Source of the DNA: an uncultured Bryobacteraceae bacterium
GTDB taxonomy: Bacteria; Acidobacteriota; Terriglobia; Bryobacterales; Bryobacteraceae
DNA: 64,000 bases
Assembly: GCA_937924525.1 (NCBI GenBank)
Contig: CALDSU010000005.1
Coordinates: 833,748-897,747 of the forward strand
Reading direction: 5' to 3'
Each line of letters starts with the position of its first letter. The first letter of the stretch is position 1. Below the pieces are notes generated by a model that did not search any database, was not told where the DNA came from, and saw only the letters and a program-made list of their open reading frames with translations. Below, in pieces: positions 7,909 through 16,584 of this stretch. Both the position numbers and the translations under genes were made by a program.

Positions 7909-10900
7909 CTAATCCTTCGTGACGGTTTGATCCAGGTTGAGAATCAGGCTGGCCACCACGGTGTAAGCCGCCAGTTCCGGGACCACCAGCGACGGGTCGC
8001 GCGGGGATTCTCCCGCGCTCAGCAAGGCCTCGGCTTCCGCGCGGCTGCTTTGATACCGGTCCAGGTGGTGGAAATAGCTTTCGCGCAGGACCTCGGCGGC
8101 GCGGGCGGGAATGGCGCGGGCGGTGGCCAGGCGGTATCCAAACGCGATGCGTTCCGCGGGGCCGGCCCCGCCTTCTTTCATCATGCGCTGGGCCAGGTGG
8201 CGCGCCGCCTCTACGTACGTCACGTCGTTCATCAGGGTGAGCGCCTGGAGCGGCGTATTGGTGCGGGTTTCGCGCACCACGCAGGTCTCGCGTCCGGCGG
8301 CGTCGAACGTACTCATGGCCGGCGGCGGCGCCGTGCGCTTCCAGAACGAATAAAGGCTGCGCCGGTAGAGGTTCTCGCCATGGTCCTGCCGGTAGTCCTC
8401 GCCGCCGGACAATTCGGTCCACAGGCCGGCGGGTTGGTACGGCTTTACGGAAGGGCCTCCGAGTTTTTCGACCAGCAATCCGGAGACGGCGAGCGCTTGG
8501 TCCCGCACCATCTCCGCCGGCAGGCGGAAGCGCGGACCGCGCGCCAGCAGGCGGTTTTCCGGATCGCGCTGGAGCAGTTCCGGCGAAGCCTGCGACGCCT
8601 GCCGGTAGGTGGCGCTGGTGACGATGGTCTTCACCATCCGTTTGACGTCCCATCCGGAACGGATGAACTCGGTGGCCAGCCAGTCGAGCAACTCGGGATG
8701 GGAGGGCCACTCTCCCTGCGAGCCGAAATCTTCCACCGTCTTCACCAAGCCCGCGCCAAAGTACATTTGCCACAGCCGGTTGACGAAGACGCGCGCAGGC
8801 AAGGGATTGGAGGGGTCCACTAGCCAGCGGGCCAAGCCGAGGCGGTCCCGGGGCAAGTCCGGCGCCATGGGAGGAAGCGCCGCCGGGGTTTGCCGCTCCA
8901 CCTGTTCGCCCGGCCGGTCGTAGGCGCCGCGGATCAGCAGGTGCGCGGGCCGCGGCGTGGGCAGTTCCTGCATCACCATGACCGTCGGCAGGCTCTCGAT
9001 CAACGCCTGGCGTTGCTTGCGCAGGTCCACCACAGCGCGGTAGGCCTGGCGCACTTCTTCGGGCGCCTCTTGCGTCAGGAAATAGCGGGCGAGTTTGGCC
9101 TGGCTGGCGGGCGAGCGTTTGGCCGGACGGGCGCGGGCGATCGCAGTGACCGGCGCCGGGTCCGCCAGAATCGCGATGTCCCCGGGGGGAAGCGCTCCCC
9201 GGAAGACGCGCACGTCGTCGATCAACCCGCGGAACCGGTTCTCCGGTCCGTATCCGCTCCCGATCCGCAGCGGTTCCTTGGTGTCGAACGACTGGTTCAG
9301 GTCGTCGATCAGCACCTTGAGTTTCTGCGGTTCCCCGTTGACATAAATGCGCACGCCGCCGGCCACGCGCGAACCGTCATAGGTCATCGCCACGTGACGC
9401 CACTCGCCCAGCGGCAGCGGCTGTTCGGTCTCCACGCGCAGCGAGTCATCCAACCAGCGCTGCACCAGATTCACCTGCACCTTTCCGTTCTGGAGGTGCA
9501 AGCCATAGCCGAGTCCCTCCGCCACGTCCTCGGTCTTGGCGACGATCACGCCGGTGGGGGCTTCCGGACGAATCCAGGCCGAGATCGTGAACTTGTCATA
9601 GAAACCGAACCGGGCCACCTCGCCCGCGTCCAGGTAACGCTTGCCATCCAGGCTGGCCGCACCGCCCACCCGACCGGCGGCGAACGCGGCGGACCCGTCC
9701 TTGAACACCGGTGTCTGGCCGTCGCCATCGAGAGCGAAGTGGGCGACCAAGTCCTCGGTGAGCGAGCCGTCCATCGGGGCGCGGCGCCGCAGGGACTTTT
9801 CCCACTCGCGCTGCGCCTGTTCGATGCGCGGGCGCAACTCCGCCAGCCGACGGTCGGCGGCGGCGATTTGCTCGTCGAGGCGGCGCACCTGCTCCTGCTG
9901 GTCCCTGGTGGGCGCCGGCATCATGGGCGGCGAATTGCCGTATTTCCAGGCCCGGCCGCGCTCCGGAATGTTGTTGAAGAAGGCGTAAAGCCGGTAGAAG
10001 TCCTTCTGGGTGAACGGGTCGTACTTATGGTCGTGGCAGCGGGTACACCCCATGGTGAGGCCCAGCCAGACGGTGGAGGTGGTCTCGACCCGGTCCACGA
10101 CGTACTCGACCGCGTACTCTTCCGGAATAATGCCGCCCTCCCCGTTGCCGCGATGGTTGCGGTTGAACCCGGTGGCAATCCGCTGCTCGACGGTCGGGTT
10201 GGGCAGCAGGTCTCCCGCCAGCTGTTCGATGGTGAACCGGTCGAACGGCATGTTCTGGTTGAAGGCGTCGATGACCCAATCCCGCCAGCGCCACATGACG
10301 CGCTCGCCGTCCGTCTGATAGCCGTTGGTGTCGGCGTAACGCGCCGCATCGAGCCACCTCGCCGCCATCCGCTCGCCGTAACGCGGCGATTGCAGCAGGC
10401 GATCGGCCAGCCGTTCGTAGGCGCCGGGCGTTTCGTCCCGCACGAACGCGTCGATTTCCGCCGGCGTGGGCGGCAAGCCCGTGACGTCCAGCGTCAACCG
10501 GCGAATCAGGGCCGCGCGATCGGCTTCCGGGGACGGTTGCAGGCCCTCGCGCTCCAGGCGCGCGGCGACGAACGCGTCGATCGGATTCCGGACCCAAGCC
10601 GCATGGCGGACGGAGGGAATCGCGGGCGTCCGCGGAGGAATCAGCGACCAATGCTTCTGCCACGGGGCGCCCTGTTGAATCCAGCGGCGGAGGATGTCCA
10701 CCTCGCCGGGAGTGAGCGCGGCGTATCCGGCATAGGCGGGGGGCATCCGTAAGCTTTTTTTGTCGGTCGTGACCCGCCGGATCAGTTCGCTGCGCTCCGG
10801 GTCGCCCGGCACAATGGCAAACCGTCCGCCGAGATCCTGGCGAGCGCCCTCTTCGGTGTCAAAGTGTAGCTTGCTCTTCCGGTTCGCGGGGTCGGGGCCG

Positions 10901-11055
10901 TGACAGGCAAAGCAGCGGTCCGAGAGGATGGGACGCACGTCCCGGTTGAACTCGATGGAGGCCGGCGTCTCCGCTATGGCGGCGGATACCCACACTAGAG
11001 CGGGAAGGAAAACAACGGTCCCCTTCCGGGCGGCCGCCCAGACCAAGCGGTGCAT
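7909..11055 (-). CDS. PSD1 / planctomycete-type cytochrome C protein (DUF1549-LamG-DUF1553)
   Basis: A 1048-residue secreted protein. I chose ATG at 11055 because AGGAGG lies eight bases upstream and a signal peptide (residues 1-29) follows at once; the frame stays open further upstream but codes for low-complexity sequence and belongs to another gene's region. Domains in order: cytochrome-like module with CxxCH at Cys48-Cys51-His52; DUF1549 at about 140-390 ending in a second heme-like motif GCTRCHDHKYDPF; a coiled linker; a LamG/concanavalin-like domain at about 480-650; DUF1553 at about 720-1000. The family is probably an extracytoplasmic heme protein linked to polymer breakdown, but biochemistry is scarce. 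The LamG domain suggests glycan binding. It is co-transcribed with the DUF1501 gene. Confidence 0.9.
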   Translation of the reverse strand: MHRLVWAAARKGTVVFLPALVWVSAAIAETPASIEFNRDVRPILSDRCFACHGPDPANRKSKLHFDTEEGARQDLGGRFAIVPGDPERSELIRRVTTDKKSLRMPPAYAGYAALTPGEVDILRRWIQQGAPWQKHWSLIPPRTPAIPSVRHAAWVRNPIDAFVAARLEREGLQPSPEADRAALIRRLTLDVTGLPPTPAEIDAFVRDETPGAYERLADRLLQSPRYGERMAARWLDAARYADTNGYQTDGERVMWRWRDWVIDAFNQNMPFDRFTIEQLAGDLLPNPTVEQRIATGFNRNHRGNGEGGIIPEEYAVEYVVDRVETTSTVWLGLTMGCTRCHDHKYDPFTQKDFYRLYAFFNNIPERGRAWKYGNSPPMMPAPTRDQQEQVRRLDEQIAAADRRLAELRPRIEQAQREWEKSLRRRAPMDGSLTEDLVAHFALDGDGQTPVFKDGSAAFAAGRVGGAASLDGKRYLDAGEVARFGFYDKFTISAWIRPEAPTGVIVAKTEDVAEGLGYGLHLQNGKVQVNLVQRWLDDSLRVETEQPLPLGEWRHVAMTYDGSRVAGGVRIYVNGEPQKLKVLIDDLNQSFDTKEPLRIGSGYGPENRFRGLIDDVRVFRGALPPGDIAILADPAPVTAIARARPAKRSPASQAKLARYFLTQEAPEEVRQAYRAVVDLRKQRQALIESLPTVMVMQELPTPRPAHLLIRGAYDRPGEQVERQTPAALPPMAPDLPRDRLGLARWLVDPSNPLPARVFVNRLWQMYFGAGLVKTVEDFGSQGEWPSHPELLDWLATEFIRSGWDVKRMVKTIVTSATYRQASQASPELLQRDPENRLLARGPRFRLPAEMVRDQALAVSGLLVEKLGGPSVKPYQPAGLWTELSGGEDYRQDHGENLYRRSLYSFWKRTAPPPAMSTFDAAGRETCVVRETRTNTPLQALTLMNDVTYVEAARHLAQRMMKEGGAGPAERIAFGYRLATARAIPARAAEVLRESYFHHLDRYQSSRAEAEALLSAGESPRDPSLVVPELAAYTVVASLILNLDQTVTKD

Positions 11056-11180
11056 CGACTGCCTCCTGGCGCGGCGCGGACGTCCGCGCGCGCTTCCCAT
11101 CACTATATTACGTCTAGTCCGGCCTGAAGTGGGGCAGCCTTCGTGCGGGGCTGAAGTCATGCTGCCAACCCAGGACTCTC

Positions 11181-11614
11181 CTACTGCGGGTTCGGCTCGA
11201 AATACGGTTCCACTTGCACGTAATGGAACATCAATTCGTGCCCCGCCGGTTCCCCGGCGCCGGCGGGCGACGCCCAGTCCGCAAGGACCAGGCGCGCGCG
11301 CGGACCCGCCGCCCGGAACATCGGGCGGAACATCTGGCGGTGGTGGTTGAACCAGATGGGTCCATCCTTGCATTCGAGTTGGGGGTGCAGGAACCAGTGG
11401 CTCACGTTCGCCGAACGGTAACTCCAACTCGGGGACGGGGTATGCGCCCTCCACCTCGAGAGAGACGGCGTGCCGTTTCTCCGCCGAGCGGCCGGCCCGG
11501 ATGTCCTGATCGTCCGCCGTGATCCATTGGACCGAATGCACATTTGGCGGCGCGGCGAAAAGCCCGGCGGCAAGGGTTATGACCGCCGGCCGCCGTCGCG
11601 CAGCAGACCTTCAT
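11181..11614 (-). pseudogene. Frameshifted small exported-protein gene, family not recognised
   Basis: Two overlapping minus-strand frames together make one sensible protein. The first reads ITLAAGLFAAPPNVHSVQW and on to HAVSLEVEGAYPVPELELPFG (about 11590 to 11408). The second continues as NVSHWFLHPQLECKDGPIWF down to HELMFHYVQVEPYFEPNPQ and a stop at 11181. Beyond the join each frame turns into Arg/Pro/Ser-rich out-of-frame sequence. Removing one G near 11409 (GGCG to GCG) restores continuity. The start is also damaged: ATG at 11614 is one frame away from the signal-peptide-like stretch, and no in-frame start precedes it after a TGA. The 5' end overlaps the end of lnt. Decay, an assembly error or true frameshifting are all possible; decay or error is most likely. 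Confidence 0.5.
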
Positions 11615-13064
11615 AGTTCAGCAGCAGCGCGGGTCCGGCAATCAGCAGGCACAGCAACGGGAACCAGTTGCCGTAACGCGAGTACAGGGTTTGTTCACGG
11701 ACATAAGAAAACGGCAGCCGCCCGGAGAGCTGCTGGAAGGAGGGAAGCGTCTTGATCACCCGCCCGGCGGGATCGACCGCCGCGGTAATCCCGTTGTTGG
11801 TCGCGCGGAGGATCCAGCGGCGGTTCTCGGCCGCGCGCATCCGGACCAGCAGCAGGTGCTGGCCGCGAGCGCTGGGGCTACGGCCAAAATAGCCGTCGTT
11901 GGACAGATTGAACAAGACCTCGGCGCCGGCGCCGACGAATCGTCGGACCAGCCCCGGAAACGCCGATTCATAGCAGATGAACGAAGCGATCCGGCGGCTG
12001 CCGACGCGCGACACCACGATCTCGGTTCCGGGCGCGAAATCGCCTACCTCCCGGGAGACTTTTTCCGTCACCGCGCCCAGCGGCCAGGGGACATACTCGC
12101 CGAAGGGGACCAGTTCGATCTTGTCGTAGCGGCTGAGGGGGACGCCTTCGGGGGAAAGCAGGCGCGCGGAGTTGAGCGGTGCGCCGTCCCGCGTGCGCGC
12201 GACGTCCCCGAACAGCACGTGCGACCCGGAGCTCATCGCCAGCGAAACCACGTGACGGCGGAACCGCGGGTCTTCGTCGAAATACAGCGGGGCGGGGGTC
12301 TCCGGCCAGACAATCAGCGCGGGCCGGACGCGGCCCTTCTCGTGGAAGGTTTGCAGCGACAAGTAGACCATCCGCTGGTGCAGTTCGTTGGCCGCCTCGC
12401 GGGTCCAGACGGCTTCTTCGTCCACGTTGGGCTGCACGACGGCCGCCTCCTCTTCCGGTTCCGTGGCGGGCGGGAGCGCCGGCAGCAGCGGCAGCAGCGC
12501 CAGCGGCAGCAGCCACAGCGCCTGCCGGCGCGGCCGCCGCAGCGCCACGAACGCACAAGCGGTGGCCATCATCATGAAGACAAACGAGAGCCCGTGCACG
12601 CCCGTAATCGGGGCAAGCCGCATCGGCACACTCATGTCCGCCCCGGCGTTCCCAAGCGTGATCCACAGGAACAACCACGAACCGGCGGCCACATCCACCG
12701 TGACCCACAGCGCCGCCACCGCCGGAATCCCCCAACTCAACAGGAGCAGCGGACGCGCCAGCCACGCGAACAAACCGAAGTAAACCCCCTGGGCCGCGCA
12801 GTACAGCAAGAAGACCGGCCAGCCGAGCAGCGGACCCACCTTGCCGTGGAACTCGATGACGAACCGGATCCAGTCCGTGATGCCGAACAGGCAGGACGCG
12901 CCGGTCAGCCAGCCCAACAGAAACCTCGGCAGCGGGCGTGGTTCGCGCACGCACGCCACCAGCAGCGGCGTCAGGGCGATCGCGATCAGATAGGAAAAGG
13001 AGAAGCGGGGGAAGGTCAGGACGAGCAGCACGCCGCTCGCCAAGGCCAGCGCCGCGTTCAACAC
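11577..13064 (-). CDS. lnt: Apolipoprotein N-acyltransferase
   Basis: A 495-residue inner-membrane enzyme that adds the third acyl chain to the N-terminal Cys of lipoproteins, using phospholipid as donor; this is the last step of lipoprotein maturation in diderms. About seven hydrophobic segments fill the N-terminal 200 residues and the C-terminus, around a periplasmic carbon-nitrogen hydrolase domain. The catalytic triad can be placed as Glu255 (VWPETPAPLYF), Lys315 (YDKIELVPFGEY) and Cys364 (FICYESAFPG), with spacing like the E. coli enzyme (267/335/387). A SNDGYFG segment matches the conserved SNDxWFG. Its start overlaps the end of lipA by seven bases, so it belongs to the SPOR-lipA-lnt operon. 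Confidence 0.93.
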   Translation of the reverse strand: MLNAALALASGVLLVLTFPRFSFSYLIAIALTPLLVACVREPRPLPRFLLGWLTGASCLFGITDWIRFVIEFHGKVGPLLGWPVFLLYCAAQGVYFGLFAWLARPLLLLSWGIPAVAALWVTVDVAAGSWLFLWITLGNAGADMSVPMRLAPITGVHGLSFVFMMMATACAFVALRRPRRQALWLLPLALLPLLPALPPATEPEEEAAVVQPNVDEEAVWTREAANELHQRMVYLSLQTFHEKGRVRPALIVWPETPAPLYFDEDPRFRRHVVSLAMSSGSHVLFGDVARTRDGAPLNSARLLSPEGVPLSRYDKIELVPFGEYVPWPLGAVTEKVSREVGDFAPGTEIVVSRVGSRRIASFICYESAFPGLVRRFVGAGAEVLFNLSNDGYFGRSPSARGQHLLLVRMRAAENRRWILRATNNGITAAVDPAGRVIKTLPSFQQLSGRLPFSYVREQTLYSRYGNWFPLLCLLIAGPALLLNYEGLLRDGGRRS

Positions 13065-14008
13065 GGCGCGGGATCGGCGCCCGCATGCGCCTGTTCGTGA
13101 ACCAGGTCCGCCATATAGGAACTGCGCACCAGGGGACCGCTGAAGATCATCTGGAAACCCAGCGCCAGGCCGTAATCGCGCCAGGCGTCAAACTGAGCCG
13201 GTTCAATGTAGGCCGCCACGGGCAGGTTGCGTCGGGCCGGCTGAAGATACTGGCCAATGGTCGCCACGTCAACCCGCGCCTCGCGCAGATCCCGCAACAT
13301 GGCCTCGACCTCCTCGCCGGTTTCCCCCAGTCCGACCATAAACCCCGACTTCGTCAGCGCCTGCGGACGGTACTGCTTGGCGAAGGCCAGCACGGCCAGA
13401 GACTGCCGGTAATCGGCCTGCGGCCGCACCCGACGGTACAGGCGCGGCGCCGTCTCCAGGTTGTGATTGAAGACGTGCGGACCGGCGTCCAGAACGCGCG
13501 CGACCGCGGCCAGGTCGCCCTGGAAATCCGGCGTCAGCACCTCCACCCGGGCTTGCGGAAGGGACTCCCGCACCGCGCGCACCGTCTCGGCGAAATGGCG
13601 CGATCCGCCGTCCGGCAGGTCGTCGCGGTTGACGCTGGTGATGACGACATAGCGCAAGCGCATCGCGCCCGCCATCCGCGCGACATTGGCGGGTTCGGCC
13701 GGGTCCAGACGCATGTCGTGCTTTTCCGGTTGGCCTTTGGGCACCGCGCAGAAGCCGCAGCCCCGCGTGCAGCGGTTGCCGAGGATCATGAACGTGGCTG
13801 CTCCGCGATGAAAACACTCGTGAATGTTCGGACAGCGCGCCGACTCGCACACGGTGTGCAGATGCAAGCGCCGCAAGTCGGCCTTCAACCGGTGCAGGGA
13901 CTGATAGTGAGTACGGCCCTTCCGCGCCCAGGCGGGCAGCCGGGGCGCGGGCGGACGCACCCCTCCCCGAGCGCCGGCGCCCTCAATCTGTACCAGGGTG
14001 TCGTGCAA
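13058..14008 (-). CDS. lipA: Lipoyl synthase
   Basis: Radical SAM enzyme that inserts two sulfurs into protein-bound octanoyl groups to make lipoate for 2-oxoacid dehydrogenases and the glycine cleavage system. From the TTG at 14008 the protein has 316 residues, near the usual 320. The auxiliary cluster ligands are Cys54, Cys59 and Cys65 (CESARCPNIHEC) and the SAM cluster ligands Cys80, Cys84 and Cys87 (CTRGCGFC). The C-terminal RSSYMAD supplies the Ser ligand of the auxiliary cluster. The frame is open to 14134, but that would overlap the SPOR gene by over 120 bases, so I prefer TTG one base after its stop; the ribosome site there is weak and the exact start is uncertain. Confidence 0.92.
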   Translation of the reverse strand: MHDTLVQIEGAGARGGVRPPAPRLPAWARKGRTHYQSLHRLKADLRRLHLHTVCESARCPNIHECFHRGAATFMILGNRCTRGCGFCAVPKGQPEKHDMRLDPAEPANVARMAGAMRLRYVVITSVNRDDLPDGGSRHFAETVRAVRESLPQARVEVLTPDFQGDLAAVARVLDAGPHVFNHNLETAPRLYRRVRPQADYRQSLAVLAFAKQYRPQALTKSGFMVGLGETGEEVEAMLRDLREARVDVATIGQYLQPARRNLPVAAYIEPAQFDAWRDYGLALGFQMIFSGPLVRSSYMADLVHEQAHAGADPAPC

Positions 14009-14009
14009 G

Positions 14010-14642
14010 TCAATATTTTCGCACGAACGGTTTAAACCCGGCGCTCTCGAGGCGCGCGCGTTCGGCCGGGATGTCCGCAGGCACCAGCGGCCCCACCAGC
14101 ACCCGCACGGTGGACGGATCCGGACCATCCGCAATCACGGCCGAAATCCCCTTCTTGCTCAGCGCATCCACCACGGAACCCGCGGCAGCGGGGGCCGGGG
14201 CGGATACCTGGAGATAGATGTCTCCCGCGGCGGGGGTCACGCGCGACCCTCCGGGCGCGGCGGCCCTGGGAGGCGGACTCGATACGGGAGGTGCGGCCTT
14301 GCTCGCCGCCGCGGCCGGGGCGGGCTTGGTCACCGGTTGCGCCACCGGAGGATCCGGCGTCACCGGTTGTGTCGACGTGGGGCGGGGCGTTTCCCTGGCG
14401 GCGACCACCGTCGCCCTGCCAGGTTCGGGCGCCGCCGCCGGGACGGTCTCCACCGGGCTGGACGGAACCGGAGACGCCACCGCCGGAGCGGCGGCGTTGA
14501 TCTGCGACGGGGTCGAATGACGCCCGACGAAATAGCCCATCGTGAAGAACACGCCGAACAGCACGACGAGCAGGAAAAAGCCGCTCAGCAACTGGCGGTT
14601 GCCCAATATCAATTCGTATTCGCCGTCATCGTTCTTGGGCAT
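14010..14642 (-). CDS. Membrane-anchored SPOR-domain protein
   Basis: A 210-residue bitopic protein. ATG at 14642 is preceded by AAGGAG; the frame runs further up but loses its ribosome site. A short cytoplasmic tail (MPKNDDGEYELILGNRQ) leads to one membrane helix at about residues 19-42. A long Ala/Pro/Val-rich periplasmic linker follows at about 45-135. The C-terminal 75 residues (DIYLQVSA..LSKKGISAVIADG..VRVLVGPL) form a SPOR domain, which binds denuded glycan strands of septal peptidoglycan. It probably acts at the division site like DedD/FtsN-type proteins. First gene of the operon with lipA and lnt; the same order of an envelope gene and lipA does not imply shared chemistry. Confidence 0.85.
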   Translation of the reverse strand: MPKNDDGEYELILGNRQLLSGFFLLVVLFGVFFTMGYFVGRHSTPSQINAAAPAVASPVPSSPVETVPAAAPEPGRATVVAARETPRPTSTQPVTPDPPVAQPVTKPAPAAAASKAAPPVSSPPPRAAAPGGSRVTPAAGDIYLQVSAPAPAAAGSVVDALSKKGISAVIADGPDPSTVRVLVGPLVPADIPAERARLESAGFKPFVRKY

Positions 14643-14750
14643 GCGGGTCGTTTGCTCCTTCGTCTTTGGCAGTTCTTGCGGCGGACCTCGGCCTCCGATG
14701 TTTCCCCGATCACCCGCCGTTCCGTTCTGGTACTTTCTATCTAAGTCGAG

Positions 14751-14777
14751 AATATAGCGACTGGGCCAAAAAAACAA
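14751..14777 (-). promoter_or_regulatory. Possible promoter of the SPOR-lipA-lnt operon
   Basis: On the minus strand TTGTTT (14777-14772) is followed after 15 bases by TATATT (14756-14751). The -10 box is good, but the spacer is short and the -35 box weak. It sits about 110 bases before the ATG of the first gene, in a local AT-rich patch of an otherwise GC-rich region. Confidence 0.35.
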
Positions 14778-14801
14778 TGTGGAAATCCCGCGAACTTTCT
14801 C

Positions 14802-15215
14802 TCACTCCGCCTTATATCGAGTTGCGGAGACCGCGAGATTCCAGAGAAACGCCGATAGTCCTGTACAGGGAACGCCCAACGTGAGGAGCAGAATAGGGTG
14901 GATGCCTGAGGGGCGATCAAGCAGAAAGGCGAAGCCTGCCAGCACGCATGCTCCGCCCGCCCAGCTCAGGATCCGGCTGACAAACGGCGCGGCCACCACC
15001 AGCGCAATCCCCGCCATCATCAGAACCAGCGCTCCCGGCCGAGTGGGATGGCGGAAGAGATGCCAGAGCCCCAGCAGCATCAGGACACCGCCGCAAGCTC
15101 CCGGAAGCACTGCGCCCGGATGGCGCAGTTCCCAGAGCGCCGCGGCGAACCCCACAGCCAGGCATCCGAATGCAAGGTTGGGATCCGCCAGCGCCTCCGC
15201 CGCCCACTGCCGCAC
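14802..15215 (-). CDS. NfeD-like membrane-only protein
   Basis: A 137-residue protein with four predicted membrane helices. The segment NLAFGCLAVGFAAALWELRHPGAVLPGACGGVLMLLGLW resembles in pattern the membrane part of NfeD1b/ClpP-class membrane serine proteases, whose hallmark is a 'NP(N)..G....E...PG...PG..G' run. The usual N-terminal serine-protease domain and the C-terminal OB-fold are both missing, so it cannot be a protease on its own. NfeD proteins usually pair with stomatin-like SPFH proteins, and none is adjacent. It starts three bases after the stop region of ispG on the same strand, so it is probably co-transcribed with ispG. It may be a truncated relic or a small membrane scaffold. 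Confidence 0.65.
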   Translation of the reverse strand: MRQWAAEALADPNLAFGCLAVGFAAALWELRHPGAVLPGACGGVLMLLGLWHLFRHPTRPGALVLMMAGIALVVAAPFVSRILSWAGGACVLAGFAFLLDRPSGIHPILLLTLGVPCTGLSAFLWNLAVSATRYKAE

Positions 15216-15218
15216 GGC

Positions 15219-16448
15219 TCAGGCCCGGACTGCGGGCGCGTAGTGCGATTCGACGTAGTCGTTCAGAATCTCGATGAACTCCTTCACAATGCCCTCACCG
15301 CGCAGGGTCTTGAGCAGCTTGCCGTCCGCATAAACCGGGGCGACCGGCTCTTCGAAGGTGCCCGGCAGGGAAATGCCGATGTGCGAATGCTTCGACTCGC
15401 CCGGGCCGTTGACAATGCAGCCCATCACGGCCACTTTCAATTCCTCCACCCCGGGGTACTGCGCTTTCCAGACCGGCATCTGCTCGCGCAGGTAGGTCTG
15501 GATATCGGCGGCCATCTCCTGGAAAAAGGTGCTGGTGGTGCGCCCGCAACCCGGGCAGGCCGTCACCTGCGGCGTGAAGCTGCGGATCCCGAGTGACTGA
15601 AGAATCTGCTGGCAGACTTTGACCTCTTCCGTCCGGTCTCCCCCGGGCGCCGGCGTCAGCGAGCAGCGAATCGTGTCGCCGATGCCCTCCTGGAGCAGGA
15701 CCGAGAGCGCGGCGGTGGTCGCCACGATCCCCTTCATGCCCAAACCGGCTTCCGTCAGCCCAAGATGCAGCGGGTAGGTGGAGCGGGCGGCCAGGTCGCG
15801 GTAAATCGAGATGAGATCCTGGACGCCGCTGACCTTGGCGCTGAGGATGATCTGGTCGCGCCGCAGTCCGTAGCGCTCGGCGGCCTCGGCCGAGCGCAGG
15901 CAACTCAGGACGATCGCTTCGTGCATCACCTCGTTGGCCGTCTTCGGCTCGGGCCGGCGGGCGTTCTCATCCATCAGCTCGGTCAAAAGCTGCGAGTCCA
16001 GCGATCCCCAGTTCACCCCGATCCGAACCGGTTTCCCATACTCGACGGCCGCCTCGATCATGGTGCGGAAATTGTCGTCGTGCTTCTTGCCGATGTTGAC
16101 GTTACCCGGATTGATGCGGTACTTGGCGAGCGCCCGCGCGCAGGCCGGATACTTGCGCAAGAGCAGGTGGCCGTTGTAATGGAAGTCGCCCACCACGGGC
16201 ACGTCACACCCGAAAGCGCGGAGCGTGTCGACGATGCGCGGCACCGCGGCGGCGGCTTTCTCGGTGTTGACGGTGATGCGCACGATTTCCGAGCCGGCGC
16301 GCCAGAGTTCCTGCACCTGGTTGACCGTGGAAGCGATATCCTCCGTGTCGGTGTTCGTCATGGACTGGACGACGATGGGATGGTCGCCGCCCACTTTCAT
16401 TCCGCCAACGTCGACGGCGACGGTCTGGTGGCGCACGATGCCCGGCAT
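15219..16448 (-). CDS. ispG: 4-hydroxy-3-methylbut-2-enyl diphosphate synthase (MEP pathway)
   Basis: A 409-residue IspG/GcpE, which reduces methylerythritol cyclodiphosphate to HMBPP in the penultimate step of the MEP isoprenoid pathway, using a 4Fe-4S cluster. The cluster ligands are visible: Cys298 and Cys301 in ACPGCGRTT and Cys344 in [10 protein letters not shown], with Glu351 as the fourth ligand. The N-terminal TIM-barrel carries [12 protein letters not shown] at about 27-38 and the INPGNVNIG motif at 112-120. It is slightly longer than the 372-residue E. coli protein, with extra residues between the second and third Cys. The electron donor (ferredoxin or flavodoxin) is not encoded nearby. 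It leads a two-gene operon with the NfeD-like gene. Confidence 0.96.
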   Translation of the reverse strand: MPGIVRHQTVAVDVGGMKVGGDHPIVVQSMTNTDTEDIASTVNQVQELWRAGSEIVRITVNTEKAAAAVPRIVDTLRAFGCDVPVVGDFHYNGHLLLRKYPACARALAKYRINPGNVNIGKKHDDNFRTMIEAAVEYGKPVRIGVNWGSLDSQLLTELMDENARRPEPKTANEVMHEAIVLSCLRSAEAAERYGLRRDQIILSAKVSGVQDLISIYRDLAARSTYPLHLGLTEAGLGMKGIVATTAALSVLLQEGIGDTIRCSLTPAPGGDRTEEVKVCQQILQSLGIRSFTPQVTACPGCGRTTSTFFQEMAADIQTYLREQMPVWKAQYPGVEELKVAVMGCIVNGPGESKHSHIGISLPGTFEEPVAPVYADGKLLKTLRGEGIVKEFIEILNDYVESHYAPAVRA

Positions 16449-16584
16449 AGTGACGAAGCGTTCCTCCTCAATGAGCGCTAAAGCTTCAGTTTAGCAACGG
16501 GGCGCGGGGGACCGCCCTTCCGGTCCCGTTTGCGTTGCGCCGTCCGCGCCGGTCGAGTATTTTTGAGGACGGAGGCTGAACGAG

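Noticed and set aside
11056..11541. An N-terminal extension of 162 residues for the PSD1 protein
   Set aside because: AGGAGG and a signal peptide place the start at 11055, and part of the extension belongs to a different, frameshifted gene.
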